Assembly (NCBI GenBank): GCA_947626285.1
Contig: CANQRR010000002.1
Span: 1-64,000, forward strand
Length of the DNA: 64,000 bases
Direction of reading: 5' to 3'
Origin: an uncultured Lachnospiraceae bacterium
Lineage (GTDB): Bacteria > Bacillota > Clostridia > Lachnospirales > Lachnospiraceae
Positions 7,591 to 16,590 of the stretch are shown here, piece by piece; position 1 is the first letter of the stretch; every line of letters begins with the position of its first letter. The translations under genes were made by a program, and so were the position numbers. The notes beneath the pieces are model-generated. The model did not search any database. It was given only the letters and a program-made list of their open reading frames with translations, and was not told the DNA's origin.

Positions 7591-9399
7591 ATGCGTTGGC
7601 TGAAAAAGGGATATTCCCGTATCCGGCAATCATTTACGACCCATATCGCCATGCCTGTGACGATCTCCGTGATCGTCCTTCTTTTTGCTGCGATGCTGAT
7701 CTTTCAGTTCTATGTGAAGAATCAATACTTCACGTATCTGTTGGAGGAGACGGACCGGAGAGAGGCCGCGGTGCTGGAGGCGGTAGCGGCCAACCTTGAC
7801 AATTCCCTGCAGAATGTCGTGGGGACCGCGTGCAGGATCGCGATCAACAGCGAATTCCGGGATATGGTGGAGACGACGCAGCAGGAGCGGACGGGAAGAG
7901 ACTGGCTGATGTTGCGCGAGGAGATGGCCTTGATGGCCCAGTATTCCAGCAGCATCGCCGCCGTGACGGTCGTGAACGAGGACGGAGTTTTCCGAGAGTA
8001 CGGAAGATACTGGGAGCGGGGCGGCTACGAAAACCTCTGGACAGGAGAAAATCTGGAGGTGCTTGACGTTCTCTACCAGGAGGTCAGGCGGAAGCTGAAT
8101 GACAGGACGACGATGCGATACTGCGCCAGCGCTGCGCCTGCCAGACATGCCAGCATTCCGGAAACGGCGCTGTTTCATCTGGCTGTGCCCCTGGTGGGCG
8201 GACGCTCCGGCTGGGATAATGTGGACAATGTCGTCGTGGTGACCTTCCGTCTGGACGCGATCCTGGACGAGGACACGCTGAGAGGATATATGACGGACGA
8301 AAACGGCGGGATTATCTACCACGAGGATCCGAAATATATCGGCCTGGATGCCGGGGAATACCGGAGACAGTTTCCTGAGTATGAGGACATCAGCCGTGAT
8401 CTGCGGTATTTCGGCTGGACCGCGCACGCCTCGATCGATGTGGAGGCGATGCATGCGCGCGTGAATCGCCTGTACCATACGGGCATTTTTGTCTATCTGC
8501 TGCTCCTGTTTGTCTGCGCCCTCATCTGGCTGCTGTTTATTCAACGGCTCCTGCGGCCGGTGGGCGATATCCGGGACGCGATGGAGGACGTGCGGCTCGG
8601 GCGCAAGAGGGAGAAGATCCCGATCGACGGTTCGCACGAGATCTGGCAGCTTGCTGAGGATTACAACGCGATGCTGGACGCCCTGCATGAGCAGCAGGAG
8701 GAGACGGAGCGGCAGTATCAGGAGAAGACGCTTTCCATGAAGCAGAAGAACCGGGCGGAGCGCGAGGCACTGGAATCCCAGATCAACGCCCATTTCCTCT
8801 GCAATACGCTGACGGCGATCAACTACAACGCCGTCGAGGCCGGCAACGAGGAGGTGGCTGATCTCCTGAAGAACCTCTCGAATATGCTCTCCTATTCTTT
8901 TTCCAGAAAGAATGTACATATCACGCTCGGGCAGGAGATCCACTGGGTGGAGGAGTATCTGTATCTGCAGAAATTCCGGCTGATGGAGGTCTTCGACTAC
9001 CGGATCGACTTTCCGGACGAGTACGGCGAGTGGCCCTCCTGCAAGCTGTTTCTGCAGCCTTTCGTGGAGAATTCGATCCAGCACGGCTTCGAGGGCCGCG
9101 AGAAGGGCGGGCTGATCACGGTCAGCGGCTGCCCGGACGGGAAACGTTTCCGGCTCTCGATCCGGGACAATGGCTGCGGGATGACGGAGGACGTGGAGGC
9201 AGTCATCCAGCAGATCCTGAGGGAGGAGCATGTGCTGGATCTGCACGGCGTCGGGATCGGAGTACAGAACGCGGTCACGCGCCTGAGGATGTACTATGGG
9301 AAAGAGTTCGCGGTGACGATGGAGACGAAGGCGGGGGAGGGCACCTGCTTTACCTTCTGGCTGCCGCTTGTGATAAATCAGGAGGAGGACTTTGCCTGA
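7591..9399 (+). CDS. Sensor histidine kinase, YesM type
   Basis: 602-residue membrane sensor kinase. Membrane segments at about 20-42 and 292-317 enclose an extracytoplasmic sensor domain of about 250 residues. A HAMP domain (RPVGDIRDAMEDV onward), a Gln/Glu-rich helix, the His_kinase domain with INAHFLCNTLTAIN, and an ATPase domain with QPFVENSIQHGF, IRDNGCGM and GVGIGVQNA follow. The phosphoacceptor box usually reads INPHFLYN, so Pro and Tyr are replaced here while the His is kept. It is followed by its YesN-like regulator and a sugar importer, so it probably senses an extracellular plant oligosaccharide and switches on the locus. The sensed molecule is unknown. Confidence 0.93.
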   Translation: MRWLKKGYSRIRQSFTTHIAMPVTISVIVLLFAAMLIFQFYVKNQYFTYLLEETDRREAAVLEAVAANLDNSLQNVVGTACRIAINSEFRDMVETTQQERTGRDWLMLREEMALMAQYSSSIAAVTVVNEDGVFREYGRYWERGGYENLWTGENLEVLDVLYQEVRRKLNDRTTMRYCASAAPARHASIPETALFHLAVPLVGGRSGWDNVDNVVVVTFRLDAILDEDTLRGYMTDENGGIIYHEDPKYIGLDAGEYRRQFPEYEDISRDLRYFGWTAHASIDVEAMHARVNRLYHTGIFVYLLLLFVCALIWLLFIQRLLRPVGDIRDAMEDVRLGRKREKIPIDGSHEIWQLAEDYNAMLDALHEQQEETERQYQEKTLSMKQKNRAEREALESQINAHFLCNTLTAINYNAVEAGNEEVADLLKNLSNMLSYSFSRKNVHITLGQEIHWVEEYLYLQKFRLMEVFDYRIDFPDEYGEWPSCKLFLQPFVENSIQHGFEGREKGGLITVSGCPDGKRFRLSIRDNGCGMTEDVEAVIQQILREEHVLDLHGVGIGVQNAVTRLRMYYGKEFAVTMETKAGEGTCFTFWLPLVINQEEDFA

Positions 9400-9482
9400 C
9401 GGCATGAGATGAGACGGGATGGCGGATGGCACAGGCAGTTTGGCGGATCCGGATAAGCTGATTCCGGAGATGGGAGTGTGGT

Positions 9483-10238
9483 ATGAGGATCATGATAGCG
9501 GAGGACGAGCAGCGCGCGCGTCAGGGAATGGAACGGCTGATCGGAAGCATCGAGGGCGACTATGAGATCGTGGCCTCAGTTTCCAATGGGCAGACGGCGC
9601 TGGAGCGGATCCTGGAGCTGCGCCCGGATCTCGTGTTTGTGGACATCAAGATGCCGTTTTTGGACGGACTGTCTCTGATCCGTGCCGTGCGCGCCCATTC
9701 GCTCCCGACCGAGTTTGTTGTCGTGAGCGCGTACGCGGACTTTCAATTTGCGCAGGAGTCGATCTCGCTCGAAGTGGCTGGATACCTGCTCAAGCCGGCG
9801 GCCCGCGAAGAGGTGGAGAAGGTGCTGCGGAAGGTGTCCGCGAGACTTCAGAACCGACATTTCTATTCCGTGCAGGAGACAAACGATCTGCGCGGGAAAT
9901 ATCCGGACGCGCACCCGCTGATCTTGCGCGCGCTGGACATGATACAGGACGGATATGCAGGGAAGATCAGCCAGAGAAAGCTGGCGGAGGAGCTGGGCTT
10001 AAGCCCGGAGTATTTCAGTTATCTGTTCAACAAAAACACCGGCGTGACCTTTTCGGCCTTTCTGCGCGAATACCGCATCGAGCAGGCGAAGCGGCTGTAC
10101 GGCAGCGGCGCGTGCGACCGCAAGGACGTCCCGTATGCGGTCGGTTTTTCGGATGCAAAATATTTTAATAAGGTGTTCCGCGAGGTGACGGGACAGACTC
10201 CGTCGGAATATCTGTCGAATTGTCAAAAAAATATCTGA
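9483..10238 (+). CDS. Response regulator with AraC-type DNA-binding domain, YesN type
   Basis: 251 residues: receiver domain (about 1-120) with acidic pocket EDE near the start, phospho-acceptor Asp in LVFVDIKMPF and conserved Lys in YLLKPA, then an AraC/XylS double helix-turn-helix (about 150-251) ending in FSDAKYFNKVFREVTGQTPSEYL. The long central domain of classic YesN proteins is absent. It lies 83 bp after the YesM-like kinase and before the solute-binding gene, which makes that importer operon the probable target. Two direct repeats immediately downstream of its stop are candidate binding sites. Confidence 0.93.
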   Translation: MRIMIAEDEQRARQGMERLIGSIEGDYEIVASVSNGQTALERILELRPDLVFVDIKMPFLDGLSLIRAVRAHSLPTEFVVVSAYADFQFAQESISLEVAGYLLKPAAREEVEKVLRKVSARLQNRHFYSVQETNDLRGKYPDAHPLILRALDMIQDGYAGKISQRKLAEELGLSPEYFSYLFNKNTGVTFSAFLREYRIEQAKRLYGSGACDRKDVPYAVGFSDAKYFNKVFREVTGQTPSEYLSNCQKNI

Positions 10239-10267
10239 ATCTTAAAATATTTTCCAAATCTTAAAAT
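10238..10267. promoter_or_regulatory. Direct repeats AATCTTAAAAT, candidate AraC-type sites
   Basis: AATCTTAAAAT occurs at 10238-10248 and 10257-10267, 19 bp apart, 40-70 bp upstream of the putative -35 at 10307. AraC-family activators commonly bind two direct half-sites about two turns apart in this position. The repeats could also be part of a weak AT-rich 3' region of the regulator gene. Confidence 0.45.
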
Positions 10268-10306
10268 TTTTCCCCATGAATCTGACGAAAATCACAACAG
10301 CGTCGG

Positions 10307-10336
10307 TTGCGACGCCGGGATTTTCTGTGCTAAAAT
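10307..10336 (+). promoter_or_regulatory. Putative promoter of the first importer operon
   Basis: TTGCGA, 18 bp, TAAAAT. The -35 is imperfect, consistent with dependence on an activator. Confidence 0.5.
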
Positions 10337-10418
10337 ACAGATACACAAAGCAGTGACGCGGCTTTTGTTGTGCAAAAGCACGATGAGATCCGGACGTGAA
10401 ACAAAAAAAGGAGGAAAT

Positions 10419-11672
10419 ATGATGAAAAAGAGATTGTTTGTAGCAGGCGCTGCCGTGATGGCTATGATGGCCGCATCGATGACGGTGAGCGCGGAGCCGA
10501 CGGAAATTACCCTTTGGAATTACTTCGACGCTTCCGCGGACAAAGACGCGATCATTCAGTGGGTGGACGAGTACAATTCGCTCCAGGATGACATCCATAT
10601 CACCAGCACCTATGTTTCCAGAGAAGAGCTGATGAACCAGTACACGGTAGGCGCGCTTTCCGGCGAGCTTCCGGACATCGGCATGGTGGACTCCCCGGAT
10701 ATGGCGTCTTACATTTCCCTGGGCGTGTTCGAGGACATCACGGATCAGCTTGAGGCATGGGGCGAACTTGACCAGTTCTATCCGGGGCCGCTGACCTCCT
10801 GTATGGATGCGGACGGAAGACTGTACGGACTTCCGCAGAACAGCAACTGCCTGGCTCTGGCCTGCAACATGGATCTGCTCAAGGCGGCAGGCTACGACCA
10901 TATGCCGGCAAGCCTTGACGAGTTCAAGGAGATGGTAGCCGCTACCACAAACCCGGACGACGATGTGTACGGTTTCGCGATGTGCTGCGTATCCACTGAG
11001 GAGGGTACGTTCCAGCTTCTTCCGTGGCTTCGCTCCGCATCGGGCGGCGAGGGCGTGAACGTTGACAACCTGACCGCGGAATCCGCGGTGAACGGCCTTG
11101 GCGTGCTCGGCGACTTCGTTGCGAACGGCTACATGAGCAAAGAGTGTGTGAACTGGACGCAGTCCGACGCGTTCAATCAGTTCGCGGCTGGCAAGGCTGC
11201 CTTCGCAGAAGTAGGCACCTGGCATCTGGCAATGACCGACGCGATCGGCGGCGCGTTTGAGTATGGCTTCTGCCTGCTCCCGACCGGTGACGAAGGGACT
11301 TCCACCTCCACGATCGGCGGCGAGAACTTCGGCGTGTGCAGCGGTGCGGCAGATGTTGACGCCTGCGTAGAGTTCCTGAAATGGATGTGCTCCAAAGAGA
11401 AAGAGGCTGAGTGGGCAGTGGTTGCCGGCAAGATCCCGACCCGTCAGGATTCCGAGGCTCAGTACACATACGAGACCGACGGCTTCGACGTGTTCGTTGA
11501 CGAGATGAACTACGCTCAGGCACGCGGCCCGCATCCGGAGTGGCCGACGATCTCTGAGGCGATCTACACGGCGGCACAGTCCGTATTCGTAGACGGCACG
11601 GCTCCGGCTGACGCGCTTGCGACAGCGATGGAGAAGATCACTCCGATCGTAGAGGAGACCCCGCTTCCGTAA
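10419..11672 (+). CDS. Extracellular sugar-binding protein of ABC importer (cluster 1)
   Basis: 417-residue family 1 solute-binding protein that would capture oligosaccharides for the two permeases downstream. A Lys-rich N-terminus and hydrophobic stretch end near ASMTVSAEPTE, followed by ITLWNYFDAS, the usual first strand of this fold. No lipobox Cys is present at the cleavage site, unlike most Gram-positive binding proteins. The ORF track starts at 10353, but the ATG at 10419 is preceded by AAAGGAGGAAAT and is preferred. A stem-loop follows the gene before the permeases. The ligand is not known; neighbouring GH31 and GH127 enzymes suggest xylose- or arabinose-decorated plant glycans. Confidence 0.92.
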   Translation: MMKKRLFVAGAAVMAMMAASMTVSAEPTEITLWNYFDASADKDAIIQWVDEYNSLQDDIHITSTYVSREELMNQYTVGALSGELPDIGMVDSPDMASYISLGVFEDITDQLEAWGELDQFYPGPLTSCMDADGRLYGLPQNSNCLALACNMDLLKAAGYDHMPASLDEFKEMVAATTNPDDDVYGFAMCCVSTEEGTFQLLPWLRSASGGEGVNVDNLTAESAVNGLGVLGDFVANGYMSKECVNWTQSDAFNQFAAGKAAFAEVGTWHLAMTDAIGGAFEYGFCLLPTGDEGTSTSTIGGENFGVCSGAADVDACVEFLKWMCSKEKEAEWAVVAGKIPTRQDSEAQYTYETDGFDVFVDEMNYAQARGPHPEWPTISEAIYTAAQSVFVDGTAPADALATAMEKITPIVEETPLP

Positions 11673-11683
11673 TGATCATTCAG

Positions 11684-11717
11684 ACGGGCTGCCGTGAAGC
11701 GATTTGCGGCAGTCCGT
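11684..11717 (+). terminator. Stem-loop between binding protein and permeases
   Basis: ACGGGCTGCCG pairs with CGGCAGTCCGT (11 bp, one G-U pair) around a 12-nt loop, with only a short T-rich tail. It is likely a partial terminator or RNA-stabilising hairpin that favours expression of the binding protein. Confidence 0.6.
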
Positions 11718-11781
11718 TTCTGATGTACGGATTCCTTCGCAAGGGGATCTGCAGACTGAAGTTTAGGAAGGAGTTAAATCC

Positions 11782-12672
11782 GTGAAGAAAATGACGTCAA
11801 TGTCGGCCCGAAAGACGCGCGAGGCGTACTGCTTTATCCTGCCGGCATTTATTTATATTCTGTTTGTGTTGGGCTATCCGCTCGTCTATAATGTTTACCT
11901 GAGCCTGAGAGACGTCGATGTCAAGAACCTCACGAAGGGCGGCGACGTCTTTATCGGGCTGAAGAACTATGTGGACCTTTTTGGCAACGCCACGTTCCGC
12001 CTGGTGATACGGAACACCTTTATATTCACGATCGCGTGCCTGGTCTTCCAGTTCACGATCGGCTTCGCGCTGGCGCTGTTTTTCTATCAGAGATTCCGCC
12101 TGTCGGGTCCGGTCCGCGGCCTTCTTCTGGTCAGCTACATGATCCCGATGTCGGTGACCGGACTACTCGGCAAGAATATCTTTTCCAACGCCGGACTGAT
12201 CAACAACCTTCTGGCGAAGATCGGGATCGCGGGTCCGGAATGGCTCGTCAACACGTCGACCGCGCTGATCGCGGTCATCATCATGAACTGCTGGGTGGGC
12301 ATTCCGTTCAACATGCTGCTTCTGATCTCGGGACTGACAAGCATTTCAAACGACGTCTACGAGAGCGCGTCCATCGACGGGGCAAACTGGATCCAGCGCT
12401 TCACCCACATCACGCTCCCGCTGATGAAGGGTTCCATGATGTCGGTGCTGATGCTCGGATTCATCTACACGTTCCGCGCGTTCGACCTGATGTACATCAT
12501 GACGGCCGGCGGACCGCTGAACTCGACGGACGTGCTGGGCACCTATTCCTATATGCTGTCGTTCACGCAGTATAAGTTCTCACAGGGCTCGGCGGTGGCG
12601 ATGGTGCTCTTTGCCTGCCTGTTTGTCGTCGGACTGTTTTACCTGAGACTGATCGCAAAGGAGGATGATTGA
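11782..12672 (+). CDS. Sugar ABC permease, MalF/UgpA type (cluster 1)
   Basis: 296-residue inner-membrane permease with six predicted membrane segments. The EAA loop that docks the ATPase is seen as VYESASIDGANWIQRFTHITLPLM near residue 200. It starts with GTG after AGGAAGGAGTT. It pairs with the next gene to form the channel for the upstream binding protein. No ATPase gene is nearby. Substrate inferred only from context. Confidence 0.93.
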   Translation: MKKMTSMSARKTREAYCFILPAFIYILFVLGYPLVYNVYLSLRDVDVKNLTKGGDVFIGLKNYVDLFGNATFRLVIRNTFIFTIACLVFQFTIGFALALFFYQRFRLSGPVRGLLLVSYMIPMSVTGLLGKNIFSNAGLINNLLAKIGIAGPEWLVNTSTALIAVIIMNCWVGIPFNMLLLISGLTSISNDVYESASIDGANWIQRFTHITLPLMKGSMMSVLMLGFIYTFRAFDLMYIMTAGGPLNSTDVLGTYSYMLSFTQYKFSQGSAVAMVLFACLFVVGLFYLRLIAKEDD

Positions 12673-12674
12673 GT

Positions 12675-13520
12675 ATGAAACAGATGACTGGTAAGAAAGA
12701 GGCCAGAAGAGATCTGCGCAACTGCATCATCGCGGTCGTCCTCGCGTTCATCTTCCTGTTTCCGGTGTATTGGATGATACAGATCTCGTTCAAGTCGGAC
12801 GCCGAGACCTTCGGCAAGATTCTGAGCTACTATCCGAGGGAGTTTACGTTCGCGCCCTGGCTGGTGAACCTTCAGGACAAGACGTTTTTGCTTTCTCTGC
12901 GCAACAGCTTTATCAACGGTTTCCTGACAATGGGGATCACGCTGCTTCTCGGCGTTCCCGCGGCCTACGGCATGGGACGTTACCGCGTGCGCGGTAGCAG
13001 TGTCTTCCTGCTGGTGTTCCTGGTGTCGCAGATGCTGCCGGCGTCCCTGACGCTGACGCCGATGTACCTGATCTTCAACAAGATCCATTTCCTCGGGACG
13101 CATTTCACGGCTCCGGTGGCGATCGCGGCCGCGTCGATCCCGTTCGCGATCATCACACTGCGGCCGTATTTCAAGAGTATTCCGGTCGCGCTCGACGAGG
13201 CGGCCCGTCTGGACGGCTGCGGCTCGTTCCGCGCGTTCGTGTCGGTCATGATCCCGGCGGTCAAGACCGGTATCGTGACGATCGTAGTCATCTCGTTTTT
13301 GAACGGCTGGAATGATCTGGTATACTCCATGACGTTCAACGTGGGTGAGACAATGCGTCCTCTGACGGCGAACATCTACAAATTCCAGAACGCGTACGGC
13401 ACGAAGTGGAACTGTATCATGGCGTACGGGACGATCCTCGTGCTCCCGGTCATTCTGCTGTTTGTCTTCCTGCAGAAGTACATCGTGGGCGGACTCGTGG
13501 CAGGCGCCGTGAAGGATTGA
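12675..13520 (+). CDS. Sugar ABC permease, MalG type (cluster 1)
   Basis: 281-residue permease with six predicted membrane segments and the EAA loop VALDEAARLDGCGSFRAFVSVM. The ORF track begins at a TTG (12669), but the ATG at 12675 is placed 10 nt after AAAGGAGG, so it is preferred; it lies 2 bp after the stop of the previous permease. Forms a heterodimer with it and is likely translationally coupled. Confidence 0.93.
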   Translation: MKQMTGKKEARRDLRNCIIAVVLAFIFLFPVYWMIQISFKSDAETFGKILSYYPREFTFAPWLVNLQDKTFLLSLRNSFINGFLTMGITLLLGVPAAYGMGRYRVRGSSVFLLVFLVSQMLPASLTLTPMYLIFNKIHFLGTHFTAPVAIAAASIPFAIITLRPYFKSIPVALDEAARLDGCGSFRAFVSVMIPAVKTGIVTIVVISFLNGWNDLVYSMTFNVGETMRPLTANIYKFQNAYGTKWNCIMAYGTILVLPVILLFVFLQKYIVGGLVAGAVKD

Positions 13521-13594
13521 CGCGGCGCGGATTTCCATGTGACGCGTCAGAAAACAGAACTGACGCGGAAGATTGCAGATGAAGGAGAACAGAT

Positions 13595-15640
13595 ATGGCG
13601 AATCAGGACGAAATCAGAGAAGTATTCGGCTATTTTGAGAGAAAGGGCGACGCCCTGTGCTACCGCTATGAGGCGGAGCGGCTCGTCATCGAGCCCTGGG
13701 GCGAGAACAGCCTGAGAGTGCGCGCGACAAAGCTCGCGCAGATGCCGGAGGAGGACTGGGCGCTTCTGCCGCCGCAGAAACATCCGACGGTACAGATCGA
13801 GACGCGCGAGGACGGCGGCTCGATCACGAACGGCAAGATCAAAGCGGAGCTCAACCTGATCGGAAAGCTCACCTTCTACAATCAGAGGGGCGAGGTGCTT
13901 CTGGAGGAGTACGTGCGCAACCGGAAGGACATGTTCGGGAGCACATGCAGCTCACTTGACGTGGAAGCGAGGGAGTTCAAGCCGATCATCGGAGGCGATT
14001 ATCGCCTGGCGATGCGCTTCGTCTCCGAGCCGAAGGAAAAGCTGTACGGCATGGGACAGTACCAGCAGCCGTACCTCGATGTGAAGGGAGCGGATCTGGA
14101 GCTGGCGCACCGCAACTCGCAGGCGAGCGTGCCGTTTGTGCTCTCCAGTCTCGGCTACGGTTTCCTCTGGAATAACCCGGCGGTCGGGCGCGTGAACTTC
14201 GGCAAGAATATTACGACCTGGGAGGCATTCTCCTCGAAGAAGCTTGACTACTGGATCACGGCGGGCGACACTCCGGCGGAGATCGAGGAGGCGTACGCGA
14301 ACGCGACGGGCAAGGTTCCGATGATGCCGGATTACGCGATGGGCTTCTGGCAGTGTAAGCTGCGCTACCAGACGCAGGAGGAGCTGCTGGAGGTCGCGCG
14401 GGAGTACAAGCGCCGCGGGCTGCCGATCTCGGTGATCGTGGTTGACTTTTTCCACTGGCCGTGCCAGGGCGAGTGGAAGTTTGACCCGGTGTACTGGCCG
14501 GACCCGGACGCGATGATCGCGGAGCTGAAGGAGATGGGGATCGAACTTATGGTATCCATCTGGCCGACCGTCGACTACCGCAGCGAGAATTTCGAGGAGA
14601 TGAAGAGCAAAGGCCTGCTGATCCGCACGGAGCGGGGCTACCAGATTTCGATGGATTTTCAGGGAAATACGCTGCACTACGACGCGACGAACCCGGAGGC
14701 CAGAGCGTACGTCTGGCAGAAGGCGAAACAGAATTATTACGACAAGGGCGTGAAGATCTTCTGGCTCGATGAGGCGGAGCCGGAGTACACGGTGTATGAT
14801 TTCGAGAATTACCGCTATCATCTGGGCCCGGACATCCAGGTTGGAAACATCTATCCCGCCATGTACGCGAAGACCTTCTTCGACGGCATGAAGGCGGAGG
14901 GGCAGGAGAACATCATCAACCTCCTGCGCTGTGCTTGGGCGGGTTCCCAGAAATACGGCGCGCTCGTGTGGTCGGGAGACATCAAGTCGTCGTTCCCGAG
15001 CATGAAGAACCAGGTGGCGGCCGGCCTGAACATGGGGATCGCCGGCATCCCGTGGTGGACGACGGACATCGGCGGCTTCTTCGGCGCGAACATAAACGAC
15101 CCGGCGTTCCATGAGCTTCTGGTGCGCTGGTTCGAGTACGGCTGCTTCTGTCCGGTCATGCGCCTGCACGGCTATCGCTGGCCGCTCCAGCCGCAGTACG
15201 GCACGACGGGCGGCGCGACCTGCATTTCCGGCGCCCCAAATGAAGTGTGGAGCTACACGGACGAAGTGTATGAGATCCTTTCGAGTTACCTGCGCCTGAG
15301 AGAGGCGATGCGGCCCTATGTCGCAGAGCGCATGAAGGAGGCACACGAGAAGGGTACGCCGGTGATGCGCCCGATGTTCTACGATTTCCCGGAGGATGCG
15401 GTCTGCTGGGAGACGGAGACGCAGTATATGTTCGGCCCGGACGTTCTGGTGAAGCCGGTGACGGATGCGGGCGCGCGCAGCGTGAAGCTCTACCTCCCGA
15501 AGGGCAGCGAGTGGACGGATGCCTGGACGAAGGAGACGTTCGCGGGCGGACGATGGGTTGACGTGGACGCGCCGCTTGCGCAGATTCCGGTATTCACGCG
15601 GAATGGCTATGTGCTGCCGGTGGAGGCCGAAAAAATCTGA
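13595..15640 (+). CDS. Glycoside hydrolase family 31 (alpha-xylosidase/alpha-glucosidase type)
   Basis: 681-residue GH31 enzyme, a retaining alpha-glycosidase. The N-terminal beta-sandwich precedes a (beta/alpha)8 barrel in which the predicted nucleophile Asp lies in IFWLDEAEPEY and the acid/base Asp in VWSGDIKSSF. WWTTDIGGF and MRLHGYRWP are further subsite motifs. No signal peptide, so it acts in the cytoplasm on imported oligosaccharides. It differs clearly from the YicI-like GH31 further down, so the two probably cut different linkages. The first gene after the importer permeases, 74 bp behind. Exact substrate (xyloside, glucoside or galactoside) cannot be told from sequence. Confidence 0.9.
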   Translation: MANQDEIREVFGYFERKGDALCYRYEAERLVIEPWGENSLRVRATKLAQMPEEDWALLPPQKHPTVQIETREDGGSITNGKIKAELNLIGKLTFYNQRGEVLLEEYVRNRKDMFGSTCSSLDVEAREFKPIIGGDYRLAMRFVSEPKEKLYGMGQYQQPYLDVKGADLELAHRNSQASVPFVLSSLGYGFLWNNPAVGRVNFGKNITTWEAFSSKKLDYWITAGDTPAEIEEAYANATGKVPMMPDYAMGFWQCKLRYQTQEELLEVAREYKRRGLPISVIVVDFFHWPCQGEWKFDPVYWPDPDAMIAELKEMGIELMVSIWPTVDYRSENFEEMKSKGLLIRTERGYQISMDFQGNTLHYDATNPEARAYVWQKAKQNYYDKGVKIFWLDEAEPEYTVYDFENYRYHLGPDIQVGNIYPAMYAKTFFDGMKAEGQENIINLLRCAWAGSQKYGALVWSGDIKSSFPSMKNQVAAGLNMGIAGIPWWTTDIGGFFGANINDPAFHELLVRWFEYGCFCPVMRLHGYRWPLQPQYGTTGGATCISGAPNEVWSYTDEVYEILSSYLRLREAMRPYVAERMKEAHEKGTPVMRPMFYDFPEDAVCWETETQYMFGPDVLVKPVTDAGARSVKLYLPKGSEWTDAWTKETFAGGRWVDVDAPLAQIPVFTRNGYVLPVEAEKI

Positions 15641-15675
15641 GACGAACGCACTCAAGAAATCCGATGCGGGGTGAG

Positions 15676-15698
15676 TTTGAAAAGTGATTTGAAAAGTG
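15676..15698. promoter_or_regulatory. Tandem TTTGAAAAGTG repeats upstream of internal promoter
   Basis: Two exact 11-nt copies with a 12-bp period end 14 bp before the -35 of the promoter at 15713. Candidate activator site; the binding factor is unknown. Confidence 0.4.
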
Positions 15699-15712
15699 GG
15701 CATGGAATTTTA

Positions 15713-15740
15713 TGGACAAGCGCCCGCGGATTGGTATAAA
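15713..15740 (+). promoter_or_regulatory. Internal promoter for yesL-GH31-GH127
   Basis: TGGACA, 16 bp, TATAAA in the 159-bp gap after the first GH31 gene. Confidence 0.5.
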
Positions 15741-15799
15741 ATAAGATGATCGATCATAACCGGGACGAAACGGTTATGAGGACAGAGGAGGCTCCTGCT

Positions 15800-16450
15800 A
15801 TGAAGAGGCGGATATCATCTGGCAGTCATCGCGGAATATATGAGACGGGATCAGGGTTTTATCACTACATGGGAAAGATATGCGACCTGATGCTTGTCAG
15901 TATTTTCTGGCTGCTGGGATGCGTTCCGGTCGTGACGGCGGGGGCCTCTTTTGCCGCGCTTTACTGTGCGACGTCGCGGTCGATCCGAGAGGACATCGGC
16001 ACGGTGAGCAAAAAGTTCTGGGATTCTTTCAAAAAGAATCTGAAGGATTCCATAGCAGTCTGGCTGATCTTCGGAGGGGCCATTTTCCTGATCCTGCTGA
16101 ATTACGGGATCGTGCGGGAGCAGTTCGGCGGACTGCCCGGACTGTTTCTGCAGATGTTCTATCTGTTCTGCGCGCTGCTTCTGATCGCGGCCGCGAGCTA
16201 CGCGTTTCCGGCTCTGTCGCGCTTTGACATGCCGCCCGGCTGGATCGTGAAGCTCTCGTTTTACCTGACGTTCCGGCACCTGCCGAGGACGCTTCTGCTG
16301 ATCGGCCTGTTTGCCGTTTCCTATCTGGTGCTCCTGATCAATATGCTGACGGTCGTGATCGTGCCGGGGCTCTACGCGCTGGCGGCCTCCGCGCTGATCG
16401 ATCCGCTGTTGGACCAGCATATGCCGGACGGGGAAGCGGAGGGACGCTGA
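15800..16450 (+). CDS. YesL-like membrane protein (DUF624)
   Basis: 216-residue integral membrane protein with about five hydrophobic segments; the first is LMLVSIFWLLGCVPVVTAGA, a typical DUF624/YesL opening that often carries the CxPxxTxG-like signature. YesL proteins recur in Firmicutes sugar-importer loci beside YesM/YesN regulators, but their role is not established. The ORF track starts at 15746; ATG 15800 has AGGAGG 8 nt upstream and is preferred. It lies between the two GH31 genes. Confidence 0.85.
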   Translation: MKRRISSGSHRGIYETGSGFYHYMGKICDLMLVSIFWLLGCVPVVTAGASFAALYCATSRSIREDIGTVSKKFWDSFKKNLKDSIAVWLIFGGAIFLILLNYGIVREQFGGLPGLFLQMFYLFCALLLIAAASYAFPALSRFDMPPGWIVKLSFYLTFRHLPRTLLLIGLFAVSYLVLLINMLTVVIVPGLYALAASALIDPLLDQHMPDGEAEGR

Positions 16451-16590
16451 AAGACAGCTGAAAATTGGGAAAAGGGCATTAAAGCTGCGTGAAAGATCGT
16501 GCTTTGAAAATAGGGGGAGTTGTGCGCTGATGCCGCACGTTTACTATTCAAAATAGAATGGAACCCCTGTGAATATAGAGGAGGAGCTTT

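Noticed and set aside
7630-9432. 600-codon minus-strand ORF opposite the YesM-like kinase
   Set aside because: His/Arg/Leu-rich translation with no motifs, mirror of a clear plus-strand gene in GC-rich DNA; a shadow frame.
13952-15703. 583-codon minus-strand ORF opposite GH31, with similar long ones at 10242-11534, 16372-18123 and 20767-22065
   Set aside because: All lie antisense to genes with strong motifs and ribosome sites and have Arg/His-rich composition typical of shadows.
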